This document shows, in pieces, positions 41,523 through 50,838 of a stretch of DNA of 64,000 nt. The DNA is from Providencia hangzhouensis (lineage in GTDB: Bacteria; Pseudomonadota; Gammaproteobacteria; Enterobacterales; Enterobacteriaceae). Where the stretch lies: positions 2,790,001-2,854,000 of the forward strand of contig NZ_CP135052.1 in assembly GCF_029193595.2 (NCBI RefSeq), given 5' to 3'. The stretch's first letter is position 1; each line of letters starts with the position of its first letter. The notes under the pieces were generated by a model that saw only the letters and a list, made by a program, of their open reading frames with translations, was not told the origin of the DNA and ran no database searches. The translations under genes and the position numbers were made by a program.

Positions 41523-42269
41523 ATGCATATTAAAAAAGTTATATTTGCTTTTTCATTAATTACTTTTGGGGCTGTATCTCAGGCCCAAGTTATTAATAAT
41601 AATAATAATCCTTTAAAATATAGGCATTTTAAAACAGATTATACTACTATGCTCGAACTAGCGAATAAAGAACGCTTACCTTGGAGAGTCTTCTATGAAA
41701 GTCCTAGCGAGGGCGCCAATGCCGAATGGTTTGATGCCGTAAAGCAGGGAGATTTAGATAAAGTAAAACAGATGGTTACTGAGGGGCAAGATATAGAAGC
41801 CAAAGACACTGGTAGCTTAGACCAAACGGCTCTTGGATGGGCGGCCTTTATTGGCGATGAAGCAATGGTTGATTATCTTATCTCGCAGAATGCTAATCTT
41901 TGGGCAACCGATACAGGTGACGTATATAATGTACTAAAATCAGCGGTGCTTGGTAATAATGTCAATGTTGTAAAAAAAATTCATCATCTAATGAAAAATG
42001 AAGTAGATTTGAATAATCAACAAATTGAAAGTGATGGTGAAACATTAGTCATGATAGCCGCGAGTAATAATAGAATGGAAACGGTTAAATATTTATTATC
42101 GCAAGGAGCAGATATTAACCGGAGCACAACGACTGATGATGTAACCATGTTTTCTTATGACCAAAGTGCATTAACTTATGCATGTAAGAATAATCTTCCA
42201 GAAATGCAAAAATTCCTTATTGATAATGGAGCTCTAAATCATCGTACTGGTAAACCATCTTGTGATTGA
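41523..42269 (+). CDS. Exported ankyrin-repeat protein
   Basis: 248 residues. Signal peptide MHIKKVIFAFSLITFGAVSQA with cleavage after SQA, then about four ankyrin repeats between residues 65 and 235 (GDLDKVKQMVTEGQDIEAKD; LGWAAFIGDEAMVDYLI; NNRMETVKYLLSQGADIN; NLPEMQKFLIDNGA). Probably a periplasmic protein-protein interaction module. Comparable exported ankyrin proteins lie next to catalase genes in other enterobacteria, but here the upstream gene is an NADH dehydrogenase-like enzyme. AAGGTTT ribosome site. Confidence 0.82.
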   Translation: MHIKKVIFAFSLITFGAVSQAQVINNNNNPLKYRHFKTDYTTMLELANKERLPWRVFYESPSEGANAEWFDAVKQGDLDKVKQMVTEGQDIEAKDTGSLDQTALGWAAFIGDEAMVDYLISQNANLWATDTGDVYNVLKSAVLGNNVNVVKKIHHLMKNEVDLNNQQIESDGETLVMIAASNNRMETVKYLLSQGADINRSTTTDDVTMFSYDQSALTYACKNNLPEMQKFLIDNGALNHRTGKPSCD

Positions 42270-42579
42270 TTTATAGAAATATAGGGTAATAACAGAAAAT
42301 TTTGCGTCAATCATGTAAAAATTATTTTCAGTAGCTCAAGAAAAGTATGTATTGTTAACATTCCTATGCATTTAAGTGAATATTCTAAAAAAGATATTGT
42401 ATCACTTAGCATAATAAAAAGAGAGTATTGAGCGTACCCTTCCATAAATTGAATGGCCTGATTCCGGTTCAATATCGAAATCAGGCCTTATAACCCGTTG
42501 ACTAAAAGTGCATAACCTTATGTGGTCACCTCAAGCTTAATAGAACGAGCTTTAACTGCGGTAATTCTTTTAATTAATA
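42270..42579. other. 310-bp intergenic region between convergent genes
   Basis: No gene seen. Holds the hairpin GGCCTGATT/AATCAGGCC at 42455-42487 without a clean U tract on either strand, which may be a weak bidirectional terminator. Confidence 0.5.
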
Positions 42580-43524
42580 TTACTGGCTATTACGCATATC
42601 CATAATCATTTTACCATCGTAATCTGCACCAACAACAATATTAGGTACCTCACCTTTATATTTATGAGCTTTAATCTGCTCAATCTCTAACTGTTTCCAA
42701 TTGATCATTTCATGGGTAATAGTACGTTGCAATATCGCATTCGCTTCAGCTTCTTTCTGAGCAGCATACAATTTTGCATCTGCTTCTTGGCGCATCGCAA
42801 ATGAACTTGCTTGTGCGTTACGTTCTCTGGCGATGGCTTGTTGTTCAGCAGACTCTCTTTCCGCTTCAGCAATAACAACCTTTTTCTGAGCTAATTCACG
42901 CTCTTTTTCTGCCTCTGCTTTTGCTTGGTTGATTTGCTCTTGGCGCATTTTGGTATTAACCACTTGCTCTTGTACAACCTCAGGCAAAGTAATATCTTGG
43001 ATCATGATTTCTTTTATTGTATAGCCATAAGGAGAAGCATACCCTTGAATAGCATCACGAATAGATTCTTGTAATTTTCTTTGTGTATCTGCAGTATAAA
43101 GATCTTGTGCATTAGCAACATCTTTACCAAATTCTAAAATCGTTGAGATCAGCTTTTGGCGTACATATTTATCTAAAGCTTCGCTTTCTGTACCACCATT
43201 AATACGTAATACAGGAGCTTTCGCACCATCAAATTGAAGCATTACCGTAATATCAACAATAGATTTTAATTTATCTTGCGAAGGTACTCTTAGCTCTTTT
43301 AGTGATACTCGAATATCTTTTGTTGAGTACGTATCAAATGTTGTAAACGGATTAATTGGAAAATGTAAACCTGCATCATAAGCAACTGGGTCGACTTTTC
43401 CTAAAAATGTCCCCACCTTAACCGAGCCATCTTGTACAATAGTATATGAATTGATCCCTACGAGACCAATAACTAGAAGTAATGCAGCACCGACAACCAA
43501 TTTAATCATTGATTTAAATTGCAT
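42580..43524 (-). CDS. SPFH/prohibitin-family membrane protein
   Basis: 314 residues. One N-terminal membrane helix (about 8-27), an SPFH domain (about 30-200; DAGLHFPINPFTTFDTYSTK, then ELRVPSQDKL), and a long Ala/Glu/Gln/Lys coiled coil (about 200-285; AEAEKERELAQKKVVIAEAE). This is the prohibitin/HflC-like layout; such proteins form large ring-like membrane assemblies that scaffold proteases or lipid domains. No HflK partner or NfeD gene is adjacent. Monocistronic. Confidence 0.88.
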   Translation of the reverse strand: MQFKSMIKLVVGAALLLVIGLVGINSYTIVQDGSVKVGTFLGKVDPVAYDAGLHFPINPFTTFDTYSTKDIRVSLKELRVPSQDKLKSIVDITVMLQFDGAKAPVLRINGGTESEALDKYVRQKLISTILEFGKDVANAQDLYTADTQRKLQESIRDAIQGYASPYGYTIKEIMIQDITLPEVVQEQVVNTKMRQEQINQAKAEAEKERELAQKKVVIAEAERESAEQQAIARERNAQASSFAMRQEADAKLYAAQKEAEANAILQRTITHEMINWKQLEIEQIKAHKYKGEVPNIVVGADYDGKMIMDMRNSQ

Positions 43525-43953
43525 GAGTTAATCCCTATCAAATTAATAATTATAATAAAGCGCCTTATTGTCACCACTTATTTTCTAACTACAAGTCTAA
43601 TAATCCTAAATTTAAAAGCACTAAATCTGCTGTTTCTATTTTGGTAAAAATGAATCGCTGAGCCATTACAGATAATTTTGTTATAAACCTAGTTTTATCC
43701 TTTTAAATTATTAGTGCTTATTTTCAATCATAAAACACAGGTATGATTATTTATAATCACTCTCTCGATCAGTTTAAATAACATTCACTCCATCAAAAAG
43801 CCAAATTTGTATTATTTTAAGCCAATATAATGATAAAAATTAGAACATAGTTTCAATTAATGGTAAATGGAATTATTGCGATCTTGATCACTGTTGTTTT
43901 TAATTGATTAAATATAATCATAATGACTAAAATAAATCATGGCGGAGAAAACC
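43525..43953. other. 429-bp control region between the SPFH gene and the kdgT-like gene
   Basis: AT-rich, no gene. Contains a candidate CRP site 62 bases before the kdgT-like start. Confidence 0.6.
43877..43892. promoter_or_regulatory. Candidate CRP site upstream of the kdgT-like gene
   Basis: TGCGA-TCTTGA-TCACT matches the TGTGA-N6-TCACA consensus at eight of ten positions. Catabolite control is usual for such permease operons. Confidence 0.55.
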
Positions 43954-44907
43954 ATGCAAATAAAAAAATCGATTGAACGTATACCTGGTGGCATGATGGT
44001 TGTGCCATTAGTACTCGGTGCCCTAATCAACACCTTTGCTCCTCAAGCCCTCGAAATCGGTGGCTTTACAACATCACTGTTTAAAAATGGTGCCCCTGCT
44101 CTTATTGGTGCATTCTTGCTTTGTATGGGTGCAGGAATTAGTTTTAAAGCGGCGCCACAAGCTTTATTACAAGGAGGTACAATTACCTTAACAAAACTAG
44201 TCGTTGCGATTGCTATTGGTCTAGGCGTCGATTATCTCTTTGGAATGGAAGGGATTTTTGGTTTAACTGGTGTTGCAATTATTGCAGCAATGAGCAATTC
44301 AAATGGTGGCTTATATGCCGCTTTAGTTGGGGAGTTTGGTAATAAACGAGACGTTGGTGCTATCTCAATTTTATCTCTTAATGATGGGCCTTTCTTTACC
44401 ATGATTGCGCTAGGCGCAGCTGGTATGGCAAATATCCCTTTAATGGCATTAGTTGCAGTTCTTGTTCCGTTAATTGTTGGCATGATCTTAGGAAATCTAG
44501 ACCCACATATGCGCGATTTTCTAACAAAAGGTGGGCCAATATTAATTCCTTTCTTCGCTTTTGCACTAGGCGCAGGGATCAACTTAGAAATGCTATTACA
44601 AGGTGGACTCGCAGGTATCTTGCTCGGTGTGCTGACTACGTTTGTTGGCGGCTGGTTTAATATTCGAGCAGACCGTCTAGTAGGAGGCTCAGGTATCGCA
44701 GGCGCTGCTGCCTCAAGTACCGCAGGAAATGCTGTAGCAACACCACTCGCTATCGCACAAGCCGACCCATCCTTAGAGGCTATCGCGCTTTCTGCTGCTC
44801 CTTTGATTGCTGCATCCGTGATCACCACCGCTATTCTAACCCCTATCCTGACCTCTTGGGTTGCTAAACGCCAACAAGCAAGACAACCCCAACAAACTGA
44901 AGAGTAA
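43954..44907 (+). CDS. kdgT: KdgT-family permease, probable D-threonate transporter
   Basis: 317-residue 2-keto-3-deoxygluconate permease family protein with about ten spans. [20 protein letters not shown] opens the protein as in Kdg[17 protein letters not shown] near 115, [13 protein letters not shown] near 145 and [20 protein letters not shown] near 250 follow. An ATG 15 bases upstream is possible, but GGAG lies between the two and the later ATG gives the family N-terminus. First gene of a unit with dtnK, pdxA2 and a DeoR regulator, so it probably imports D-threonate rather than KDG. Confidence 0.87.
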   Translation: MQIKKSIERIPGGMMVVPLVLGALINTFAPQALEIGGFTTSLFKNGAPALIGAFLLCMGAGISFKAAPQALLQGGTITLTKLVVAIAIGLGVDYLFGMEGIFGLTGVAIIAAMSNSNGGLYAALVGEFGNKRDVGAISILSLNDGPFFTMIALGAAGMANIPLMALVAVLVPLIVGMILGNLDPHMRDFLTKGGPILIPFFAFALGAGINLEMLLQGGLAGILLGVLTTFVGGWFNIRADRLVGGSGIAGAAASSTAGNAVATPLAIAQADPSLEAIALSAAPLIAASVITTAILTPILTSWVAKRQQARQPQQTEE

Positions 44908-44917
44908 GGAGTTATTT

Positions 44918-46192
44918 ATGAAACTATTAGTTATTGCGGATGACTTTACAGGGGCAAATGATACCGGTGTTCAATTTGCTAAAAAGCATGCGCGCACAGA
45001 GATACTTCTTGATAATACACAAAAACATTCTTGGTTTGCTGATGTCGTTGTGCTTAATACAGAAAGTCGTGCATTAAATGCACAAGTTGCTTCAGAAAAC
45101 CTACGAAATAGCCTGAAACCTTTTTTATCTCAGAAGGATAAACCTGTCATTTATAAAAAAATTGACTCAACATTTCGCGGTAATATCGGGGCAGAAATAG
45201 AGACAATTATGTCAGAAACAGGCTTAAAACTTGCTATTGTTGCCGCAGCTATTCCTGCGGCAGGACGTGTAACGTTAAATGGTGAATGTCTCGTTCATGG
45301 AAAAGCACTTATTGAAACTGAATTTGCTTCTGACCCTAAAACACCAATAGTTTCATCACGTATCCAAACTATTCTCCATCAGCAGACTACCCTGCCCGTT
45401 ATTGAAGTGAATCTAGACCAAATACGTTCAGGGCGATTCGCAACATGGTTACAAGCACAAGCGCCAACGCAAGGCAGTATCATCGTCACGGACGCTGAAA
45501 ATGATGAAGATTTAGCACTAATTGCTGAAGCCGTATTTTCAATAGATCGACCTTGCCTACTCGTTGGAGCTGCGGGCTTTGCAAATGCATTGCCTGAGAA
45601 TATTTTCATGGATAAAAAGCAAGGGCTACCGTTATTTATTGTCGCTGGCTCAATGAGCAGCGCAACAATTGAACAGGTAAACTATGCACAAACACATTGT
45701 GATGCCAGTGTCATTGATGTTGATGTCACACAAGTACTTGCAGCCACTACACAAGATAACTACATGGCTGCGCTCATCAAAGAAATTAGTCAAACATTAA
45801 ACCAACAAAAACACACCATCATACGAACCAGCCGAGATGTGCAAGATAGGCATCATATTGATGACCTATGCAATACCTACGGTATGACTCGTAATGAATT
45901 GGGGAAAAATATCAGCGACTTTATTAGTTTGCTGACCTTAAATACGCTGTCTGTTGCCAGCATCGGGGGACTTTTTTTAACAGGTGGAGATATTGCGATT
46001 GCGGTTGCCAATACTTTGGGAGCAAAAGGTTATCGAATTCAATCTGAGGTACTGCCATGTATACCTTGTGGCACTTTTATTGACAGTGAAATTGATGACT
46101 TACCCGTGATCACCAAAGCGGGAGGGTTTGGTCAAATAACCACTTTATGCGAAGCCATCAAATATATTGAGGAAATTTATTGTGAAAAATAA
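44918..46192 (+). CDS. dtnK: D-threonate kinase (DUF1537, four-carbon acid sugar kinase)
   Basis: 424-residue kinase of the DUF1537 family. N-terminal substrate site LLVIADDFTGANDTGVQFAK (3-22), KKIDSTFRGNIGAEIE near 83, IVAGSMSSATIEQ near 245, and C-terminal nucleotide site FLTGGDIAIAVA then VITKAGGFGQ. Phosphorylates D-threonate (or D-erythronate) at O4. Context with pdxA2 favours D-threonate, as in Salmonella. The ATG at 44918 follows AAGGAG; longer reading overlaps the permease and is unlikely. Its end overlaps the next start by 11 bases. Confidence 0.87.
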   Translation: MKLLVIADDFTGANDTGVQFAKKHARTEILLDNTQKHSWFADVVVLNTESRALNAQVASENLRNSLKPFLSQKDKPVIYKKIDSTFRGNIGAEIETIMSETGLKLAIVAAAIPAAGRVTLNGECLVHGKALIETEFASDPKTPIVSSRIQTILHQQTTLPVIEVNLDQIRSGRFATWLQAQAPTQGSIIVTDAENDEDLALIAEAVFSIDRPCLLVGAAGFANALPENIFMDKKQGLPLFIVAGSMSSATIEQVNYAQTHCDASVIDVDVTQVLAATTQDNYMAALIKEISQTLNQQKHTIIRTSRDVQDRHHIDDLCNTYGMTRNELGKNISDFISLLTLNTLSVASIGGLFLTGGDIAIAVANTLGAKGYRIQSEVLPCIPCGTFIDSEIDDLPVITKAGGFGQITTLCEAIKYIEEIYCEK

Positions 46193-47165
46193 TGTTGTTG
46201 CTATTACCATGGGAGATCCTGCAGGTATTGGCCCAGAAATTATCGTCAAATCCCTTGCAGAAGGTGAACTGGCAGGAGCCTCTGCCGTTGTTATCGGTTG
46301 TGCATCAACAATGCAGCGATTAATTAAATCAGGGGTAGTTCCTCAGATAAAAATCAATGTGATACAAAATATCAAAGAAGCTCAATTTTCAGCGGATACC
46401 ATCAATATTATTGATGAACCCCTAGCCGACCCTAGCGCACTTATTGCGGGGAAGGTCCAAGCTCAAGCTGGTGACTTAGCATTTCGTTGTATTAAACGTG
46501 CGACTGAACTAGCTCTCGCAGGTGAAGTGAAAGCGATTGCCACTGCACCTTTAAATAAAGAAGCATTGCACCTTGCTGGGCACAACTACCCAGGTCACAC
46601 TGAACTACTTGCCCAGCTAACCAATACCAAAGATTATGCCATGGTGCTTTATACCGAAAAATTAAAAGTCATCCATGTCACAACACATATTGCATTGCGT
46701 AAATTTTTAGATACATTAAATAGCGAGCGTATCATAACCGTGTCTCGTATCGCATCAGACTTTTTAAAACGCGTTGGCTATGAAAAACCACGTATTGCGA
46801 TCGCAGGCGTTAATCCTCATGCTGGGGAAAATGGTTTATTTGGTGATGAAGAAATCGTATATTTACAACCAGCTATAGAACAGGTAAGGTCTGAAGGTAT
46901 TAATGTTTATGGCCCTTGTCCTCCAGATACTGTATTTTTACAAGCCTATCAAGGGCAATATGATATGGTCGTTGCCATGTATCACGACCAGGGTCATATT
47001 CCTTTGAAATTATTAGGTTTTTATGATGGTGTTAATATCACTGCGGGCCTTCCGTTCTTGCGCACTTCAGCCGATCACGGAACCGCATTTGATATTGCTT
47101 GGACGGGTAAAGCAAATCCTGAAAGTATGGCCATCTCACTTAAACTTGCGATGAATGTAGTATAA
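46182..47165 (+). CDS. pdxA2: D-threonate 4-phosphate dehydrogenase (PdxA2)
   Basis: 327-residue PdxA-family NAD-dependent dehydrogenase/decarboxylase. AITMGDPAGIGPEIIVKSL near the start, NYPGHTELLAQLT near 135 (metal His), GVNPHAGENGLFG near 205, and MYHDQGHIPLKLL near 265 are the family landmarks. It should convert D-threonate 4-phosphate to dihydroxyacetone phosphate and CO2, unlike PdxA in vitamin B6 synthesis. GTG start at 46182 with GAGGAA upstream, overlapping the dtnK end: translational coupling. The operon, not the sequence alone, assigns it to PdxA2. Confidence 0.87.
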   Translation: MKNNVVAITMGDPAGIGPEIIVKSLAEGELAGASAVVIGCASTMQRLIKSGVVPQIKINVIQNIKEAQFSADTINIIDEPLADPSALIAGKVQAQAGDLAFRCIKRATELALAGEVKAIATAPLNKEALHLAGHNYPGHTELLAQLTNTKDYAMVLYTEKLKVIHVTTHIALRKFLDTLNSERIITVSRIASDFLKRVGYEKPRIAIAGVNPHAGENGLFGDEEIVYLQPAIEQVRSEGINVYGPCPPDTVFLQAYQGQYDMVVAMYHDQGHIPLKLLGFYDGVNITAGLPFLRTSADHGTAFDIAWTGKANPESMAISLKLAMNVV

Positions 47166-47168
47166 CTA

Positions 47169-47945
47169 ATGAGCACAATGGATAGATTAGATTTAATACT
47201 TGAGTATCTTAAACAGCATAACCTCGTCACTGTTGAAGAACTAGTACAAGCATTATCCGTGTCAGCGGCCACTATCCGGCGTGATCTCATTAAACTTGAT
47301 GAAACTGGGGTTATCTCTCGCACGCATGGCGGTGTAACCCTAAACCGTTTCATTCCTGTTCAGCCCACTACGTCCGAAAAAAACCAGCGTAATCTAAGAG
47401 AGAAACGGGCTATTGCGAAAGCGGCAGCCCGTTTAATTGAACCAGGTAGCACGGTTCTACTTGATGCAGGAACAACCATGCTTGAGCTAGCGCGAGAGCT
47501 CACTCATATGCCCCTGCGTGTTATCACCTCTGACCTCCATATTGCCCTTTTTCTTTCTGAATTCAAACAAATTGAAGTCACAATTGTTGGTGGAAGAATT
47601 GACGATAGTAGCCAATCTTGTATTGGTGAGCATGGGCGTGTTTTATTACGTAGCATTTATCCTGATATCGCATTCATTAGTTGTAACTCTTGGAGTTTAG
47701 AAAAAGGAATTACAACACCAACAGAAGAAAAAGCAGGTCTAAAACGTGACCTAATAACAAATGCTACACGCTCTGTTATGCTTGCTGATAGTAGTAAATA
47801 CGGTAAATGGTCATTATTTCGTGTCGCTCAAATAGACGAATTGACAGATATTATTACAGATAACCAACTTCCACTCGATATTCAGCAAAAATTTATAGAT
47901 TCTTGTCGTACTAATCTAATATTGGTTTCCACAAATGCCACTTAA
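47169..47945 (+). CDS. DeoR-family regulator of the D-threonate operon
   Basis: 258 residues. N-terminal DeoR HTH ([20 protein letters not shown], about 18-37; then RTHGGV) and a C-terminal sensor domain with the phosphosugar-binding [16 protein letters not shown] near 100 and [11 protein letters not shown] near 185. It starts four bases after the pdxA2 stop and closes the operon, so it likely regulates its own unit in response to a pathway phosphate. No good hairpin follows it. Confidence 0.85.
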   Translation: MSTMDRLDLILEYLKQHNLVTVEELVQALSVSAATIRRDLIKLDETGVISRTHGGVTLNRFIPVQPTTSEKNQRNLREKRAIAKAAARLIEPGSTVLLDAGTTMLELARELTHMPLRVITSDLHIALFLSEFKQIEVTIVGGRIDDSSQSCIGEHGRVLLRSIYPDIAFISCNSWSLEKGITTPTEEKAGLKRDLITNATRSVMLADSSKYGKWSLFRVAQIDELTDIITDNQLPLDIQQKFIDSCRTNLILVSTNAT

Positions 47946-48050
47946 TGCTATTGAACTTGATTTCTTTATAAAATAAAGTAGCTCAACCTTCCAACCAAAC
48001 CGCACCAAACATTGCATTTCATCTGACAACAAAATATGTAAGGAACCCCC

Positions 48051-48482
48051 ATGAGCGAACTGAGATTAGCTTATAACAATTTATCACCTGAAGCTTATAA
48101 AGGGCTTATTGAATGCAAAAATGCATTGGATAAAAGCGGGTTAGGTAAAGAACTAATAGAGCTTGTTTATTTAAGAGTTTCACAAATCAATGGCTGTGCA
48201 TTTTGCCTAGATATGCATGCAAGCTCATTACGTTCAAATGGTGTCAGTAACAAAAAAATAGACACACTCGCTGGCTGGCAGGTTAGTCATCATTTTAATT
48301 CATTAGAGCGCGCTGCATTAGCTTGGACCGAAGCTGTCGTTAATATAGCTACCAGTGGTACATCAGATGCTCTCTTTAATGAATTAAAATACCATTTTTC
48401 TGATGAACAAATTTCTGATTTAACTATCGCTATTGGTTTAATGAGTGCCTTTAACCGTATAGCAATAGCACTGAGACAATAG
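48051..48482 (+). CDS. Carboxymuconolactone decarboxylase/AhpD-like protein
   Basis: 143 residues, all-helical CMD fold. The redox motif is CAFCLDMHAS (C46, C49, H53), the AhpD-core form, together with ELVYLRVSQINGC just before it. Such proteins act as alkylhydroperoxidase-like thiol enzymes; the substrate is unknown. AAGGAA ribosome site. Convergent with the MetAP gene. Confidence 0.85.
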   Translation: MSELRLAYNNLSPEAYKGLIECKNALDKSGLGKELIELVYLRVSQINGCAFCLDMHASSLRSNGVSNKKIDTLAGWQVSHHFNSLERAALAWTEAVVNIATSGTSDALFNELKYHFSDEQISDLTIAIGLMSAFNRIAIALRQ

Positions 48483-48492
48483 TAAAAATTTG

Positions 48493-48530
48493 TATAAAAA
48501 AAGCTTGCTACCTTTATGGCAGCAAGCTTG
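48493..48530 (-). terminator. Terminator of the parD-like/MetAP unit (bidirectional stem)
   Basis: Minus strand: AAGCTTGCTGCC pairs with GGTAGCAAGCTT (one mismatch), then seven T residues. The same stem lies just after the AhpD-like gene on the plus strand. Confidence 0.85.
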
Positions 48531-48548
48531 TAAATTCTACTTTTAACA

Positions 48549-49319
48549 CTATTTTTCTTCATCACGTAATGTTAAAACTTCATACCCATCTTTAGTGACT
48601 AATACCGTATGTTCAGATTGAGCAGATAATTTTTTATCTCTTGTTACGACCGTCCAACCATCTTTCTTTGTTTTAATTTTCATCCCACCCTGGTTAATCA
48701 TTGGCTCTATCGTAAATGTCATTCCTTCTTTTAATTCAACCCCTTTCCCTCGTACGCCGTAATGAAGAACTTGCGGATCTTCATGCATTTCACGGCCAAT
48801 ACCATGCCCACAATATTCGCGTACGACACTGTAACCTTTAGATTCCGCATAATGTTGAATAGCGGAACCAATATCACCCAATGTCGCACCCGGTTTAACT
48901 TGTTTTATTCCTTCCCACATAGCAGCATAAGTATCTTTAACTAATTTACGTGCTAGTGGTGAAGCTTCTGGCATTACATACATTTTACTTGAATCAGCGA
49001 TAAAGCCATTTTTCTCTAGCGTAATATCAACGTTAATGATGTCTTTTGCTTTTAAAATTTCATCTGTTTTTGGAACACCATGACAAACGACTTCATTCAA
49101 CGATGTATTCAAAACATATTGGTAGCCATATTGCCCTTTACTAGCAGGCCTTGCTTGTAATTCATTAACGATATAGCTTTCAACTTTATCATTAATCTCC
49201 ATTGTGGAAATACCCGGTACAATAAATGAATCCAACATCTTAAAAACGCTAGCCAAAAGTCGTCCAGACTCACGCATCAGTTCAATTTCTTCTGCTGTTT
49301 TAATTGTAATATTATTCAT
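48549..49319 (-). CDS. map: Type I methionine aminopeptidase (second copy)
   Basis: 256-residue MetAP type Ia removing N-terminal Met from nascent proteins. All five metal ligands are present: D98 (NVDIT), D109 (ADSSKM), H172 (CGHGIG), E205 (TIEPM), E236 (QSEHTV), plus substrate His in VVCHGVP. It is probably an accessory copy: the housekeeping map normally lies by rpsB-tsf, which are not here, and it is coupled to a ParD-like gene whose stop it overlaps by 8 bases. AAAGGAAAA ribosome site lies inside that gene. Confidence 0.92.
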   Translation of the reverse strand: MNNITIKTAEEIELMRESGRLLASVFKMLDSFIVPGISTMEINDKVESYIVNELQARPASKGQYGYQYVLNTSLNEVVCHGVPKTDEILKAKDIINVDITLEKNGFIADSSKMYVMPEASPLARKLVKDTYAAMWEGIKQVKPGATLGDIGSAIQHYAESKGYSVVREYCGHGIGREMHEDPQVLHYGVRGKGVELKEGMTFTIEPMINQGGMKIKTKKDGWTVVTRDKKLSAQSEHTVLVTKDGYEVLTLRDEEK

Positions 49320-49518
49320 GAACTTTTCCTTTTAATTCAATTGACTCTTTTTCTAACATTTCATTGACTAACATAGTAAATGTCTTATTCGGGTTTAGTT
49401 CAGCTTGCATACCAATTTTAATCCAAAACTCTGCCTGTGAATTAATCGAACGGGACATAACCTGGCTCGCATGACGCAGATAATCATGCAATTCATCTGA
49501 AATTTTTACGATACCCAA
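49312..49518 (-). CDS. ParD-like antitoxin-family protein upstream of MetAP
   Basis: 68 residues of the ParD-like family (PF11903 as I recall it): GIVKISDELHDYLRHASQ then SRSINSQAEFWIKIGMQAEL. The frame is open further upstream, but the family N-terminus begins at the TTG at 49518, with GAGG five bases before it. N-terminal ribbon-helix-helix DNA-binding is expected. Instead of a ParE toxin, the next, overlapping gene encodes a methionine aminopeptidase. A short inverted repeat TATAC-N7-GTATA at 49542-49558 just upstream could be its own operator. Confidence 0.75.
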   Translation of the reverse strand: MGIVKISDELHDYLRHASQVMSRSINSQAEFWIKIGMQAELNPNKTFTMLVNEMLEKESIELKGKVHE

Positions 49519-49541
49519 AGCAACCTCAACAATATGATGTG

Positions 49542-49558
49542 TATACAAATCATGTATA
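49542..49558. promoter_or_regulatory. Inverted repeat upstream of the ParD-like gene
   Basis: TATAC-AAATCAT-GTATA, 5-base arms, 24 bases before the TTG start. Typical placement for an autoregulatory RHH operator, but short. Confidence 0.3.
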
Positions 49559-49843
49559 GATCATATAACAGGAAGATGATGATTCAAAGCATTCACGTTT
49601 TGTATAGCACAAAGCGCATGAAAAACAGCCCATAAATACTACTTTAAGTTGCTTAAGTTGATTCCGCCGTCAAAGTATTTGAATCGTTGATCCGCTATCA
49701 TAAATTCCGAAAAATGTAATGATTATACGTAAATTAGCATTATTTTGATTAACTCGGCCATGTGCTGGTTTAACTGCCGTACTATTAATAAACTAATGAT
49801 CCGATTACAACATGAGCTCAATAAATAAAAGCTGGAGAAAAAC

Positions 49844-50269
49844 ATGTATAATAAAATTTTAGTTCCTATTGATATAACAGAAAAAAGCTTAGCACATTTA
49901 GTTATGGCCCATATTCAATACCTTGCTGAATATGAAAAAGCACATATTCATTTTTTGGCAATTATTCCTACTGTTCCTTTCTATACCACAATGGGATTTG
50001 GTTTTGCTGAAAAAGCGGATAGTGAACAAGAAAACGTCACGAAGCAGCTCGCTGAAATAATTAAAGAATTTAATATTCCAAATGATAAATACAGTGCTCA
50101 AGTTTTAATGGGGACACCAAGAGATGAAATCTTACGTGTTGCAGAGGAAATTTCTGCTGATTTAATCGTTATTGGGTCAAGGCGCCCAGGTATGTCCACA
50201 TACTTTTTAGGTTCAACAGCATCAATGGTTATTCAAAATTCAAAAATTTCTGTTTTGACTGTCCGATAG
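49844..50269 (+). CDS. uspF: Universal stress protein (UspF-like)
   Basis: 141 residues. ILVPIDITEKSL at the start and the nucleotide-binding signature IGSRRPGMSTYFLGSTASMV near 114-133 (G-x2-G-x9-G-S/T type). From memory it is closest to UspF/UspG of E. coli (HFLAIIPTVPFYTTMGFGF). Cytoplasmic, ATP-binding, linked to stress survival. GGAG ribosome site. Own terminator downstream. Confidence 0.88.
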   Translation: MYNKILVPIDITEKSLAHLVMAHIQYLAEYEKAHIHFLAIIPTVPFYTTMGFGFAEKADSEQENVTKQLAEIIKEFNIPNDKYSAQVLMGTPRDEILRVAEEISADLIVIGSRRPGMSTYFLGSTASMVIQNSKISVLTVR

Positions 50270-50291
50270 CCGCTATTAATTATAGTAATCT

Positions 50292-50323
50292 AGGTAGCCT
50301 ATTATTGGGTTACCTTGTTTTTT
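50292..50323 (+). terminator. Terminator of the uspF-like gene
   Basis: GGTAGCC and GGTTACC arms (one G-U pair), then TTGTTTTTT. Confidence 0.8.
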
Positions 50324-50401
50324 CGTGTTAATCTTACATACATGGATTATTCACTCCACTAAGCTATGTATTGCAGATTTATTTTTCACTCAAGGAATGT
50401 A

Positions 50402-50833
50402 ATGAAAAAACACTTACTCTGGATCAGTATTAGTATCAATATAATTTTAGCTATCGCTTTAATTACAGTTATCTACTCGTTTTTAAATATGAAAAATCAG
50501 GTGATGACTATAGTTGAGCAAGCAAAGTCAGGAAAGTATATCGAGCAAGTACAACAGCATACGAAACAACTTATTCCAAATACTCTTAATGAACTAAAAA
50601 TCTTAGAAACGGGTGGCAACTCGTGTGACCAGTTTTATCAAAAAGTCGATGTAGTTATTGAATACTTACATAATAATCCAGAGATTATTGGAGCACAAAC
50701 CTACACCGAACAATTATCTTCAGTAAAAATGGCCATTGATAAAACCCCGATTGTTTTAAAAAATAAAGCTTGTAAGAGTGGAGTTTCAAGTATTAATTAT
50801 ATCATTGAGGCACTACAACCGGATGAGCCATAA
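50402..50833 (+). CDS. Hypothetical single-span membrane protein
   Basis: 143 residues, unrecognised. One membrane helix (about 5-28, LWISISINIILAIALITVIY) and a helical periplasmic domain with two Cys (NSCDQFYQ; NKACKSG) that could form a disulfide. The ATG at 50402 has AAGGAA before it; an earlier in-frame start lacks one. Ends five bases before the convergent nucleotidyltransferase stop, with no terminator between. No function suggested. Confidence 0.6.
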   Translation: MKKHLLWISISINIILAIALITVIYSFLNMKNQVMTIVEQAKSGKYIEQVQQHTKQLIPNTLNELKILETGGNSCDQFYQKVDVVIEYLHNNPEIIGAQTYTEQLSSVKMAIDKTPIVLKNKACKSGVSSINYIIEALQPDEP

Positions 50834-50838
50834 TTGGC

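Noticed and set aside
44232..44828. 198-codon frame antisense to the kdgT-like gene
   Set aside because: Long but of Pro/Ala/Lys-skewed shadow composition; the plus strand encodes a clear KdgT-family protein.
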